A model generated the notes under the pieces. It was not told the DNA's origin. It ran no database searches and saw only the letters and a list, made by a program, of their open reading frames with translations. Shown here in pieces: positions 28,324 through 38,346 of a DNA stretch of 64,000 nucleotides. The position numbers and the translations under genes were made by a program. Source of the DNA: Primula veris (Eukaryota; Streptophyta; Magnoliopsida; Ericales; Primulaceae); the NCBI GenBank assembly GCA_963682055.1, contig OY821742.1, positions 3,743,816 to 3,807,815 on the forward strand, given 5' to 3'. Every line of letters starts with the position of its first letter. The stretch's first letter is position 1.

Positions 28324-28425
28324 ACATACAAGTACAGGTGCACCTTACCACCCCTGCTTAATGACATTGTCTTTTGTCTTTTGAATAAATTAAATGTCTT
28401 ATCATGCTGTCTAACAATTGCAGCT

Positions 28426-28838
28426 GAAATTCCCAAACGGCCGAAGTGCCTAGGAATACTATGAAATTCCCAAACGGCCGAAGTGCCTAGGAATACTATG
28501 AAATTCCCAAACGGCCGAAGTGCCTAGGAATACTATGAAATTCCCAAACGGCCGAAGTGCCTAGGAATACTATGAAATTCCCAAACGGCCTTAGTGCCTA
28601 GGAATACTATGAAATTCCCAAATGGCCGAAGTGTCTAGGAATACTATGAAATTCCCAAACGGCCTTAGTGCCTAGGAATACTATGAAATTCCCAAACGGC
28701 CTTTGTGCCTAGGAATACTATGAAATTCCCAAACGGCCTTTGTGCCTAGGAATACTATGAAATTCCCAAACGGCCTTAGTGCCTAGGAATACTGTGAAAT
28801 TCCCAACATGGCATGTCTAAAAGAATGCCTAGGAATAC
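28426..28838. repeat. 37-bp tandem repeat downstream of integrase, element 1
   Basis: Ten complete 37-bp units starting at 28426, 28463 and so on to 28795, then a diverged partial unit. Each contains CCCAAACGGCC and TGCCTAGGAATACTAT. Units differ mainly at the GAAG/TTAG/TTTG step. The array separates the sense gag-pol from the antisense genes, at the same relative place as the 78-bp array of element 2. Confidence 0.95.
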
Positions 28839-29108
28839 TCAAACATATACAAGTACCAACTGATCCAATGAGCAAGGATTAAAGGCAGAAAAGAAACTAG
28901 AAGAATAATGCAGGAAATAAAGGAACAGCAATCTCGTCAAAAGGAACAAACAGGAATAAAGAAATACAACAAATAGTTCTCGCCTACTTTAAGGAGACCA
29001 TAAAAAATCAAACGAAGAAATCAGTACAGGAAAATGAACCAATCAAGGAAATATCAGTACGACAACGAGAAGATCCGAACACAAAAAATAAATAAAAAAA
29101 AGAAAAAG

Positions 29109-29112
<4 letters not shown>

Positions 29113-29172
<60 letters not shown>
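29113..29172. repeat. (TA)n microsatellite, about 30 units
   Basis: Perfect TA run inside element 1, between the 37-bp array and the first antisense ORF. Confidence 0.95.
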
Positions 29173-29175
<3 letters not shown>

Positions 29176-29227
29176 CTCGCCCACATTACGGAGGCAACAA
29201 GGTACAATCAACCGTAGCGACATTGAT

Positions 29228-29877
29228 TTACGAACTACTACCACACGAGAAGCACGACGGCAATTGACCGAGCTCTACCTCCTCATCGTCCGTCGCCGTA
29301 TCCCCATCAGTCTCCTCGCCATCAAAACGCTCCTCAGAAATGAGGGCATCAAAGTTGGTCGTATGAGCACCAACACATGTCAGCGTCTTAAGACGAGCGG
29401 AGAACTCGGCTGGTTTGGCAACCTCGTGAGCGTCCGAGGCCGCTTTACGACGAACATCATCGAAGGGAAGCGCACGCGCTTCAATCATCGCCGCAGAAGC
29501 ATCATACCTGGATCGGGACAGACGGAAATACTTCACCAACATGTTGGCTTTAGTTACCAACGCTTTTAGTTTACCGAAGTATTTTCCCTTTACACGCCAA
29601 TATCGATCTAAACGACGTTCCTGAACCTCGACAACATGCTCGGCATGACGAACATATTCCCGGAAAGAGGACGCATGGATTTTCAACTTGGACTTAAGTC
29701 GGGCACACTGATCGAGCAATTCGACGTTTTTGCCCATTAAAACGATGTAAGGCCATTTGGCATGCACTTCACTAGCCGCACCAGATGAGATCTCGTCCCG
29801 GGCAGCCCCAGTAGGTCCTAGCCCCGGACTAACGAGGCATGGAGAACCAGCCTGGTGCGACGTAGTAGCATGTGCCT
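29228..29877 (-). CDS. Antisense ORF block, last exon-like, element 1
   Basis: An open frame reads leftward from a good acceptor (TTTTTTTTATAG at about 29878-29889) to a stop at 29228. It has no in-frame ATG near its start, so it is probably an exon, not a complete gene. It begins AHATTSHQAGSP, continues with a Lys/Arg/Leu-rich helical stretch (ECARLK-like heptads, VVEVQERRLDRYW, KLKALVTKANML) and ends in an acidic tail (EETDGDTATDDEEVE). No enzymatic motif is seen. It could be the 3' exon of the gene whose earlier exon is 30017-30613, but no phase-matched donor was found. Function unknown. Confidence 0.45.
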
Positions 29878-30016
29878 ATAAAAAAAAATGGGGAAGAAGG
29901 GAACAAATGAATATTTATCCGTAAGAAAAGAAAAGACACGGAAATAGAAGAACGAAGATTTTTTTTTTTTATATATACGAGCTACGAGTAAAATGACAAA
30001 ATAAGCTACTCAATCA

Positions 30017-30613
30017 TTAATCCGATAACCCATCAACAGACGCCGAGATCTCTACGGCATCGGCGAAATGAATATCTCGCAACGAGCCAATTTGAGTCCC
30101 CAAACGTTCCTGTATGACCGCATCCACTCGGTTCAAGGCAGCCGTGGTCTCAGTTACCCCGGCCATAGCATCACCTATGCGCTCTGCCCGGGCAACACCA
30201 CGCATTCCTTTTACGTGTTCAAGCACCTCTAATGCGCGACTTCGGGCCCAATACGCTTTGGCGAAGGATAACAACAGATCCGCATCCTCGAAAACGGCCC
30301 CTAGAACCAAGTTCAGGCTCGTCACACGGCCTCGGGCTTCATCATGAGAGCGCCGAAGCGCATCAAGAAGCTCTTTAGCCTTTCCCTTATTTGCCGTATA
30401 ATAGGCGGTCTTCTTGCTGAACTTCTCACCCAAGTCACGTAGTCGAATGGACAAGTTTGAAATATGAATATTCAGACCCTCGATTTCACGACGAGCAGAA
30501 TCCAGTTCAGAAGTTAGGGACGCGTTAGCTTTTTCAAGACCGTTTATAACATCGCCTACGCTACGACTAGGCGAGGTCCAGACCACCATGGCAAGGGGGT
30601 TAGCGGGTACCTG
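30017..30613 (-). CDS. Antisense coiled-coil ORF block, element 1
   Basis: The open frame begins after the acceptor ACTTGTCAG (30614-30622). It has a well-placed ATG at 30589 (GCCATGG) and ends at TAA 30017. From the ATG the product is 190 residues, mostly helical with regular heptads (INGLEKANASLTSELDSA, IEGLNIHISNLSIRLRDL, LDALRRSHDEARGRV). It lies 199 bp beyond the stop of the spliced antisense gene. It may be a further exon used by alternative splicing, or a separate gene. No catalytic motif. Confidence 0.45.
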   Translation of the reverse strand, partial: QVPANPLAMVVWTSPSRSVGDVINGLEKANASLTSELDSARREIEGLNIHISNLSIRLRDLGEKFSKKTAYYTANKGKAKELLDALRRSHDEARGRVTSLNLVLGAVFEDADLLLSFAKAYWARSRALEVLEHVKGMRGVARAERIGDAMAGVTETTAALNRVDAVIQERLGTQIGSLRDIHFADAVEISASVDGLSD

Positions 30614-30811
30614 ACAAGTTGTTTTTACATCCTTCAAAAGACGACGACCCACAAACAGGGAAATTAACAAGAAAAGCCAAACAGAAAGAAAACATAGCAC
30701 CTATATTATCACTTCCCAAAAGAATATCTTTCTAGTTACAAAAGAGACCCATAATTTGGGTACCAAACGACTTTACGCTAAGATACAGAGAAAAATATTA
30801 CAAGTAAATGA

Positions 30812-33336
30812 TCAAGGCTCCACCCGAGGGGACACGGGTGGGGGAATCACGGCAGCAGCAGATTGAGGAGTCGTAGGAGCCGACCCGAAATGGGGATGGG
30901 GGGCCGTCGAAGTAGCATGTCCCGGCAGCCGTGGGAGTTTCTCATCTCGAAGATTGGCCCAATCCTGTGGTTTAGGAGGTGCTCCTTGCAGACAGGGATA
31001 CACCAACTCCGACCACGCCCGGTCCGATAACGGAACCTTAGCAAAGCTTAGAGCCCGAACATGGGCGCAGTAAACAGAGAAATTCGCCATCATTGCGAGC
31101 TTCGCCCTATCCTCTGCGTGCGCCGCTTTCAGGGCCACCATCTCGGATGTTCCGGCCTCTACATCCTCTGCCAGGAGCAAATTATCATCTTCCAAAAGGT
31201 CGTGCTTCTTGACCCACTCCTCTTTTTCGGCCCCCAACTTCTCGACTTCCTCAGTCAGGCGTAAGTTGTCCCCCACCAACTTCTCATTATCAGAGGTCAA
31301 CTTAGCCATCTGGTTTTTCTCCTCGGCCGTTATTTTGCTTTCGGCCATCAGCTTCTCTTTCTCCGCCTCTAGCTCGGAGACCAACTTCACTTGCTGAGCT
31401 TTATCCTCGACCATGGCTTTATTTTCGACCATCAGCTTCTCTTTCTCAACCTCTAGTGCTGACAGCTGGTCCTTTAACACCGCGATATCCACGAAAACCT
31501 GTATTTAGAAACATCAGACACCAGCCAAGATAAGAGCATCACGACTTATATAACAAAATATATACGCAACATACCCGAAGCGTGTCAGTACTGGCCCGCT
31601 CTATAACCGACATTGCAGGAAGAGCAGCTATCTTCTCTGCATCCTTGACCATGAGGGGCTTAAGAGCAGTATACCCCATCCTCAAGACTTGGGGTTGCTC
31701 CAACAGTTCACCCCCACACCGATCAATGTAACGGGTCATTGCAACCCCGTCCACCAACACCTTCTCGGGTCCTTCGAGAGCCTCATCCTCGACACCCATC
31801 ACAACATCCACGGCATTCTCCTTGCCGGCCTCCACTTCCACCCCCACGTCCTTCTCCAAATGACCGATCTCAGGGGCCCTATGCTCGATCGCTTCCTCAG
31901 TACGGATGGGCGAGCAAACGGGAAGATCTATCGGATCCTCGGTAGGGATAGGCGAGATAACAGGCAAGGTCATCGTATCCTCTCCCATGTTAACCAAGAG
32001 GTTCATATGTCCGAATACATCGTCGATCGACCCCTGAAACACAATAATACCCATAAACCGGGCAAGAGAAAGGGTAACCAATGAAGAAGTCAAGAACTGA
32101 AACAAGATGACATATAAAGCAGGGAACAACCGAGTAAAAAGGCAACTATTCACAAAAAAAAATACACTTACATCGAGATTCGCAGCAGTCTCCTCGGTGG
32201 AATCACCTTGGGACGAAGCAACCACCTCCACACCCCTGCCAGCTTCAGCAACCACCACATTACCCGAGGTCTCAGCCCCTCTAGCCCTCTTCGGGGTGCC
32301 CACAGCGGGGTCCGACGCTCGGCGCTTAGAACGAATGGGTCTTTTTCCTCCCCGAGTAGCGCTTCGAGCCCTGACAACTTTTATGAATTCCTCCTCGGGC
32401 TCTTTAGGTATCTCAGGCGCAGGATTCCCCTTTTTCACTGGCCCCGCAGGGTAACCAAGTAACAGGGGAGCAGTACGGCTTGCCGGATCCTTGATAGGCC
32501 TAGGCCCCCACCATTTCCAAAGAGCTAAGAGATCTTCAAGATTGGGAGCACCGAGGTCTGGAATAGCAGGAGCCGTGGTCACAGGTCCCGGGATCTGGTG
32601 TCCCACACAACCCCATTCCCCGGACGCAATCACAACACCGAGGTTACGTTCTTTGTTGGTGTCCGGCAACCCAATGACCAGCCGGGAGAACGCGCGCAAT
32701 GTCTTCAAATAAGAACTGCGGCGATCGAAACTCAAACTGTAAACCCCGAAGACATCTTTCAGTTCAATGTCTATCCCCGATACCTCCGACAGCCTTTGAA
32801 TGCCGATCAAGGTCCGGTAACCATTCAGAGCCAATTGGGCAGGAGCTATCTGGACGGCTTCAAAAAACGAAGCCACCCACTTCGTAAACGGAAGTCTAAG
32901 ACCCCCCGTGAAGAAGGCCGAGGAACGCACAGCTACCTCGCCGGCAGGAACGAATCCCAAAACCTCCTCATCAGAGACAGGCAGCCGAATATGTATGTTG
33001 TCCGGTATTCCGGCGAGTCTTTTAAAATCTTCCTCCACAAATGGGCCGACTTGGGCCAGGCATTGGGACAGAATTTCCTATCCAAACATCATCACAACTC
33101 CATCAAAATACTAACCGAAAATACATGACATGACAAGTCCCCACCCCAATTGATAGAAACCCTAAACTTTTTCCCCCAAACCAACAAATATCCTATAAAG
33201 AAAGAAATACCACTACTCAACAACCTATATAGACAACCAAGACCATATATGACCACAACCACAAATCAAACATGTATCCTAATCACAGAGGTATCCAAAC
33301 AAACAACCCACAAAATACGAAGATACTTACAGTCAT
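30812..33336 (-). CDS. Spliced antisense gene of element 1 ('putative gypsy-type transposon' domain protein)
   Basis: Proposed exons: 33336-33331 (ATG ACT, then donor GTAAGTATC), 33077-32172, 32033-31575 and 31498-30812. All borders are GT-AG and all phase 0, giving 685 residues. The tiny first exon explains why the second exon has no ATG after its in-frame TAG/acceptor at 33078. The N-terminal domain (VEEDFKRLAGIP, TGGLRLPFTKWVASFFEAV, QLALNGYRTLIGIQRLSEV) belongs to the plant family often annotated 'putative gypsy type transposon' (Pfam Transposase_28). A Lys/Arg-rich linker and acidic segment follow, then a long coiled coil (LKDQLSALEVEKEKLM, EKLVGDNLRLTEEVEKL). It runs opposite to gag-pol and is homologous to 41299-43962 in element 2. 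No lesion is seen. The role is unknown; a structural or regulatory protein for the element is an inference. Confidence 0.72.
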
Positions 33337-34144
33337 GTTCACGAGCGAGCGAGAGAGAACAGCAACAAATCTATCTGCAATCAGGCGAAACCCTAGATGG
33401 AGAGGCAAGAAATTTTTTTTTGGGCGGGAATAACAAACCCTTGAGAGAGAAAGTAAGAGATATTTTTTTTCAGGAAATTATGAGATAAAAACCAAAGGGA
33501 TTACTTAGCACAGTTAAAGGAGTGGAGCCACAGAAAGAATAAAATAATAACCGTCCTTTCGTGAGACAGAGGTTTACCTTCTTTCCAATCATAGAAAAGT
33601 CTACAACCGCTGCTATTTTCGACAGATAAACGCTCCAGATCTTGCCACGTCAGGTAGTGTATCCCACTAACCAAGACAGTTCACATCATTACACCTAAAT
33701 AAACGGCCAGTGGACCCTACCACGAAAAGCTTCTAGCATACGCTACCAATATTACCACACCAAGGATGTCATCTGATTAAGTTCCTCGACGCCAAATCGT
33801 GTATGACCCCGAATAGCAAACCGAACAAGGTGGACGGAGACCGTTCCTAGCTCGACGGCATTTAAGCATCGAGTCTAACAACGTTCTCCGGGGGGATAAC
33901 CACGGTGCACCGTGCTCGGTGTTCGGTACAGTTACAAAATAAAATAGGCAGGATCGACATCGAATGACATCAACATAAAGGAAAAGCAGATACAAAAATG
34001 ACATCAACATAAAGGCAAAGCAGATACAAAATAAAACAGACATGATCGAGTTGCAAAGCATAAGTTTTATTCATCCACAAAGGGGGATACAAACAAATGA
34101 TACGACAGAAAAATAAAAGTTTACAATAAAATACAACACCCATC

Positions 34145-34507
34145 CTACTTCTTCGAACTACCCCCCATATCGGCATCCTTCTTCGCCAAGAGCTCCTCCA
34201 GACGCTCTTTTTCCCTAATTAAATGAGAAATGCCAATCTCCACTTGTTTTAAAGCATGAGATTGAGACTTGCACTTCTGCTCGGCTTCAAAACGAGCAGC
34301 GCTCTCCTCCTGCCAATACTGTTTGAACCGCCTCATTTCGGTTTGAGCACACGTGAGATCGTGCTTCAGCCACGACATCTCAATTTCTTTTAGCTTAAGA
34401 GGTGTCAAATCCTCTTCCCCAAAACCAGGGGGACGAGGTAGCAAAAAAGTAGGCTCCTCTTCCATAATGGCTTTCTTTTTGGAGGCAGATCTAGTGATGG
34501 GAGCCAT
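34145..34507 (-). CDS. Antisense mini-gene 1, coiled-coil protein (120 aa), element 1
   Basis: Starts MAPITRSASKKKAIMEEE at 34507 and ends GGSSKK plus TAG. The start is basic, followed by a proline-rich bend (FLLPRPPGFGEED) and two helical blocks (LKLKEIEMSWLKHDL, LIREKERLEELLAKKDAD) with heptad spacing. TTTATAAAT at 34585-34593 lies about 80 bases upstream of the ATG, followed by a CT-rich leader, so it reads as an independent promoter. No cysteine clusters or enzyme motif. No homologue is recognised beyond the general class of element-encoded coiled coils. Confidence 0.6.
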   Translation of the reverse strand: MAPITRSASKKKAIMEEEPTFLLPRPPGFGEEDLTPLKLKEIEMSWLKHDLTCAQTEMRRFKQYWQEESAARFEAEQKCKSQSHALKQVEIGISHLIREKERLEELLAKKDADMGGSSKK

Positions 34508-34584
34508 TTTAAACAAAAGCAAGTTAGAAGAAGCAAAAGAGAGAGAAAAGGAGATTGGATAATGAAGTACAGGCAATAGGGAGC

Positions 34585-34593
34585 ATTTATAAA
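34585..34593 (-). promoter_or_regulatory. TATA box of antisense mini-gene 1
   Basis: Reverse strand reads TTTATAAAT, 78 bases before the ATG at 34507, followed by a CT-rich leader with no earlier ATG. Confidence 0.55.
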
Positions 34594-34755
34594 GAAATTC
34601 AAGGGTATAAAAAAAAATTGAAAAGGCACAAAGTACGAGGCGTTACAGCGGTTCACAAGAAAGGCACGAGATACGAAAAGATACATCTGATTCAAATACA
34701 AAAGAAGATACAAGTTCCAAAACGGGAAATACATCAAAAAACCAGCCCAATCTAA

Positions 34756-35202
34756 CTAGGGATCAATGGGTGGAAAAACCGAACTGCCAGACCGAGAGAA
34801 AGCAAAATGAGCAGAGCAGTTCAACCGAGCTTGGTAGGAATCATTCATGGCAACCAAATTTTCATTCTCCGTTGAAAGTTCAGATTTCTCCCTAGTGAGA
34901 ACCATGACACGCTCCTCGAGCCGAGCATTCCTAACCATCAGGTTAGCTAGGCCTTGAGGGGAATTATCGAACTCGTCTTGAGCATGGTCCCAAATCTCCT
35001 CGGCATCATACCAGGAGTTGGCTAGATGATTTCTCTGAAACAACAAGTGATCGAGCTGACGACTCAAGGACGAAATCTCGGTCCACTTCACTGTCTCTTC
35101 GGGATGAGAGCTGAATAAACTTAAGGCCAAAATGCCGTACTCCTTCTCAAGCCTTCCCATTCGATGTCTGACACGAGATACCTCAGTATCCAGGCCCTTC
35201 AT
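34756..35202 (-). CDS. Antisense mini-gene 2, coiled-coil protein (148 aa), element 1
   Basis: ATG at 35202 (MKGLDTEVSRVRHRMGRLEK), stop at 34756. Helical heptads dominate (VSRVRHRMGRLEKEY, EISSLSRQLDHLLFQRNHL, MVRNARLEERVMVLTREK), with a short hydrophobic/proline tail (SVFPPIDP). CTATAAATAC at 35335-35344 is the likely promoter, giving a ~110-base leader. An upstream ATG at 35210 opens a 3-codon frame whose TGA overlaps the main ATG (ATGCTCAGATGA), which could dampen translation. Function unknown. Confidence 0.58.
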   Translation of the reverse strand: MKGLDTEVSRVRHRMGRLEKEYGILALSLFSSHPEETVKWTEISSLSRQLDHLLFQRNHLANSWYDAEEIWDHAQDEFDNSPQGLANLMVRNARLEERVMVLTREKSELSTENENLVAMNDSYQARLNCSAHFAFSRSGSSVFPPIDP

Positions 35203-35335
35203 CTGAGCATGATATCTCACCACAGGTTCAGAAATTCTGAGAAATTGCTATAGTGCAGGAGAAAATAGGAGATGAGGAAAAAACCAACAATAAGAAGAGA
35301 AGAAAGAGGGTAAATACTAAAGAAAAGAAGAGGAG

Positions 35336-35343
35336 TATTTATA
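35336..35343 (-). promoter_or_regulatory. TATA box of antisense mini-gene 2
   Basis: Reverse strand TATAAATA, 134 bases before the ATG at 35202. Confidence 0.55.
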
Positions 35344-36215
35344 GAGAAAAGATAGTATGATATTTTCTGACAAGTGCTTGGGAACTTGCATATTATCTGA
35401 CATATGCCTGGGAGCAGCCACCCATAAAAAGAGAAGACATTCAAAGGTCTACAGCCATGTGATATTACCGTACAGCAAGAAATAAAAATATAAGATATTC
35501 AAAGGTCCACGTTTCAGACAAACCACAAGGGCAACATAAGAAGAAGTACAAGATAAAGGTGCAAATATAGAAGTACAAGATAAAGGTGCAAATATAGATG
35601 GGATACATCGCTGTTCATTACATCAGAGGACAACATCAAAATGAAGAACTTTTACGTCAGAGGACATCCGAGATAAAAATCTATTACATCCGAGATAAAA
35701 ATCTATTACATCCGAGAAAAGCTAGTACAGAAGATTAGGCAAAGAAGATCAACTATATCAGCAGGCCGAGTGAGCAGGAGGCGCCAAAAAGAAAAAGTAG
35801 AAAGAAGAAAAAGATGAAGAGGAACATAAAGAAGAAGTGAAAAATACGAAGGAAAGAAAAATAAAAAGAGAAAGTGAAAAAGGAAAAGAAGAAGAGTGCA
35901 AGAGAAAAAAAAAAAAAAGGAAGAAAGTGGAGGGAACAGAAGTGAAAAGCAAGAAGAGGAAAAGGAAAAATGACAAAAACCCTAGAGTAACACAAAACCC
36001 TTAGGATCACAGGGTTGATTGTTACATGGTAGTGGTGCAGAATGAAGAAAAAGAAAAAAAAGAGGAAGAGGAAGAAATGAAGGAAACTGAGAAATAAAAA
36101 GAAAGTAAAAGAAACAAAATGAAAAAGAAAAAGAGTGATGGGATAAAAGATAAACAAAAAAGAAAGAAGAGCAGAAGAAAAAAATAAAAAAGAGAAAAAG
36201 AAGAAAGGGGAAAGG

Positions 36216-36509
36216 TTAGGGGGAGGTCGATCGGTATCGGTGAGAGGGACCGGCAGAGATATCCCTATCCCTGTATGTCGGGTTCCCCCTTAGCACCTCA
36301 TTATCTTCGACTAGAGCCTGACGAACACGTCGGCAATAATCCAGCTCGGACCTTAGCCAAGATAATTCCCGAACCATCTCGGTATGGTGATAACGCATCA
36401 CCTTTAACTCCTCCTCAGCATCCTTCAACAGCTTTAGGGCAGTACCATAGGAGGCTTCGAAAGCCTCCACTTGCAAGACCAACGCAGATTTGGTTAAAGA
36501 ACCTTCCAT
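36216..36509 (-). CDS. Antisense mini-gene 3, coiled-coil protein (97 aa), element 1
   Basis: Starts MEGSLTKSALVLQVEAFEAS at 36509, ends RSTSP plus TAA. One long amphipathic region (LKLLKDAEEELKVMRYHH, MVRELSWLRSELDYCRRV) precedes a polar Ser/Arg tail. TATAAATA at 36594-36601 is about 85 bases upstream. The frame also opens further upstream to 36581, but the ATG at 36509 fits the promoter spacing and the other mini-genes better. No enzymatic motif. Confidence 0.58.
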   Translation of the reverse strand: MEGSLTKSALVLQVEAFEASYGTALKLLKDAEEELKVMRYHHTEMVRELSWLRSELDYCRRVRQALVEDNEVLRGNPTYRDRDISAGPSHRYRSTSP

Positions 36510-36593
36510 TTTTAGGAGGTTGTAAGATAAAATTCTATATATGATGAAGAGAGATAAGGGTGAGATTGTGAAGAAATCCATACCTTAATAAGG

Positions 36594-36601
36594 TATTTAT
36601 A
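36594..36601 (-). promoter_or_regulatory. TATA box of antisense mini-gene 3
   Basis: Reverse strand CTATAAATACC, 85 bases before the ATG. Confidence 0.55.
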
Positions 36602-37109
36602 GAAAAATTAAGGAAGGATTAGTGTGGGGAAGTGCAACCGTTCGCCAAGAGATTTGGGAAAACGAGGGTAATTAAAAGATGCGTCTATTGAGAAGAAATT
36701 AGAAGTTGGAAAGTGCAACCGTTCGTTATTAAAAGATGCGTCTATTAAGAAGAAACGCTTGGATTCATGCCAATATTTAAAGAGGGTAAATTCCCAAGAG
36801 GCTTTTACACGTGTCTCAAAAGAAACGGGCAACAGTATTAAGGGATAAAGGATAAGATTTGTGCACAGGGCTCAAGAGATCCCATTAGTCCCAAGACACA
36901 AAGATTCTGAAGATTCAGTGGATAAGGTCAAATACAAGACCCAAGAAAAACCATTAATGAAGCCACAAGCATGCGCAGTCAAAATTAAATGCATTGGAAG
37001 AATAATTCAGATAAAAACAAGAAAAAGAAGTCTTTATTGATTGATTTAAACTTCATTATAGAGGAGGCAGCCAACGTAAAGGAAATACAAAAAAGAAAGA
37101 AAAAGAGGA

Positions 37110-37448
37110 TTATTCTGCCGAGGAACCAGCTTCCTCGTCAGGCTTCTTTTTGGACCGAGCATACACTTCCTTGAGGGCCAATTTGTAAGCCCTCTTAGAA
37201 GCAATGTGCCTCTCTCTAGAGGCCTCGAGCTCTTTAATCCGAGCACGGGCCCAAATGTTGTCGATCAGAGACCTCTGATATTCATTCTCCATGGCCTCCA
37301 AGCGCCCGTCCATCTCAGTAGCTCGGCGAGCCCCCATGGTTAAAGAGACAACCCTCCTTTCGAGGATATGAGCCTTCCTAACCTCCTCCTCGAGATGGGC
37401 AACATATTCAGGGAGGTTGTCACCACTATTTTCACGAGGAGAAGCCAT
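37110..37448 (-). CDS. Antisense mini-gene 4, coiled-coil protein (112 aa), element 1
   Basis: Starts MASPRENSGDNLPEYVAHLE at 37448 and ends with the acidic tail DEEAGSSAE and TAA. It is a paralogue of mini-gene 5: both share GDN..YVA-L-E-EVRKA near the start, a middle IK-LEAS block, then the C-terminal AKRAYKLA-KE--ARSK signature (here SKRAYKLALKEVYARSK). Helical throughout. TATAAAA at 37497-37503 sits about 50 bases upstream of the ATG. Paralogy with open frames in both copies suggests the ORFs were kept for a time by selection. Confidence 0.62.
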   Translation of the reverse strand: MASPRENSGDNLPEYVAHLEEEVRKAHILERRVVSLTMGARRATEMDGRLEAMENEYQRSLIDNIWARARIKELEASRERHIASKRAYKLALKEVYARSKKKPDEEAGSSAE

Positions 37449-37496
37449 TTGTTTGTTAAATAAGAATGAGTTACACAAAGAATATAGACAGTCCTC

Positions 37497-37503
37497 TTTT
37501 ATA
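37497..37503 (-). promoter_or_regulatory. TATA box of antisense mini-gene 4
   Basis: Reverse strand CCTATAAAAGAGG, about 50 bases before the ATG at 37448. Confidence 0.55.
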
Positions 37504-37735
37504 GGAAGAAACAAGGGGTGGATCAAAGGTCATCTCGAAGAAAGACAAACCTCTTGAACTTCCCGAGAGCATTTAGGTTTAAACTACATCAATTCAAGTC
37601 CAATTAAGTCATCCAATAAGGTACCAAGAAGATAAACAGACGAGCGATAATAAAGAAATATTTTATTAATATTTTCAATAGTTCAGTTACAACTTGGAGA
37701 TAATATCCAATACAAAAAAAATCATAAACGACTAA

Positions 37736-38047
37736 TTATTCCGAGGAAGAGCCTCCTTCATCGTCATCCGAACTCGGCTTAGACCGAGCATGCAACTCCT
37801 TAAAAGCAAGCTTATAGGCCCTTTTTGCTGCCTTTTGCTTAGCCAGGGAAGCCTCGAGCCTCTTTATACGTTCAAAGGCCCAATCAAGGTCGGCCATCAT
37901 CAATTGATGAGCGGTATCCATATCAGATAGCCTTTTTGTCACGTCCTCCAATTTCTTTTTCATGACGCGAGCCTTCCTGACTTCATTCTCTAAATAAGCC
38001 ACATAGTTTGAAGAATTATCTCCAGTAGAATCAGGGAGAGAGTCCAT
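37736..38047 (-). CDS. Antisense mini-gene 5, coiled-coil protein (103 aa), element 1
   Basis: Starts MDSLPDSTGDNSSNYVAYLE at 38047; ends in the acidic/Ser tail SDDDEGGSSSE and TAA. Paralogue of mini-gene 4 (NEVRKA, IKRLEASL, AKRAYKLAFKELHARSK). It is the antisense gene nearest the 3' LTR, about 300 bp from it. TATAAAA lies at 38101-38107, 54 bases before the ATG. It might also be read by antisense transcription from the LTR, but its own box is well placed. Confidence 0.62.
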   Translation of the reverse strand: MDSLPDSTGDNSSNYVAYLENEVRKARVMKKKLEDVTKRLSDMDTAHQLMMADLDWAFERIKRLEASLAKQKAAKRAYKLAFKELHARSKPSSDDDEGGSSSE

Positions 38048-38100
38048 TGAGTCACAAGCAAGATGGTGATTGAATAATTAATTATAGGAAGGGTATTCCC

Positions 38101-38107
38101 TTTTATA
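38101..38107 (-). promoter_or_regulatory. TATA box of antisense mini-gene 5
   Basis: Reverse strand TTATAAAAGGG, 54 bases before the ATG at 38047. Confidence 0.55.
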
Positions 38108-38346
38108 ATAAGGTGATTTTTGGAAAAAGTCAAGGGTTTCCTCGAAGAAAGATATCAAGGGTCATATCAAAATTAAATCACAAGTTTGCGAGTTCCAAAG
38201 ACATTAAATGGGTCCCAAAGAGCAGTTGTAATTAGGGACATTTGTCGAATAAAACATGGGGAGCAGCCAAACCGAAGTAATCTCTTCGACAAACCGATCA
38301 TGACTCCCTCGACGTGGAAACCACACCGAGGAAGTCAGGGAGCACT

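Noticed and set aside
33777..34061. Reverse-strand ORF of 94 codons between the spliced gene and mini-gene 1
   Set aside because: Lies over a short direct repeat (ATGACATCAACATAAAGG, twice), has no TATA box in place and no coiled coil.
35753..36157. Reverse-strand Phe/Leu-rich ORF of 134 codons
   Set aside because: Arises from an A/G-rich low-complexity tract read on the other strand; no promoter or codon pattern supports it.
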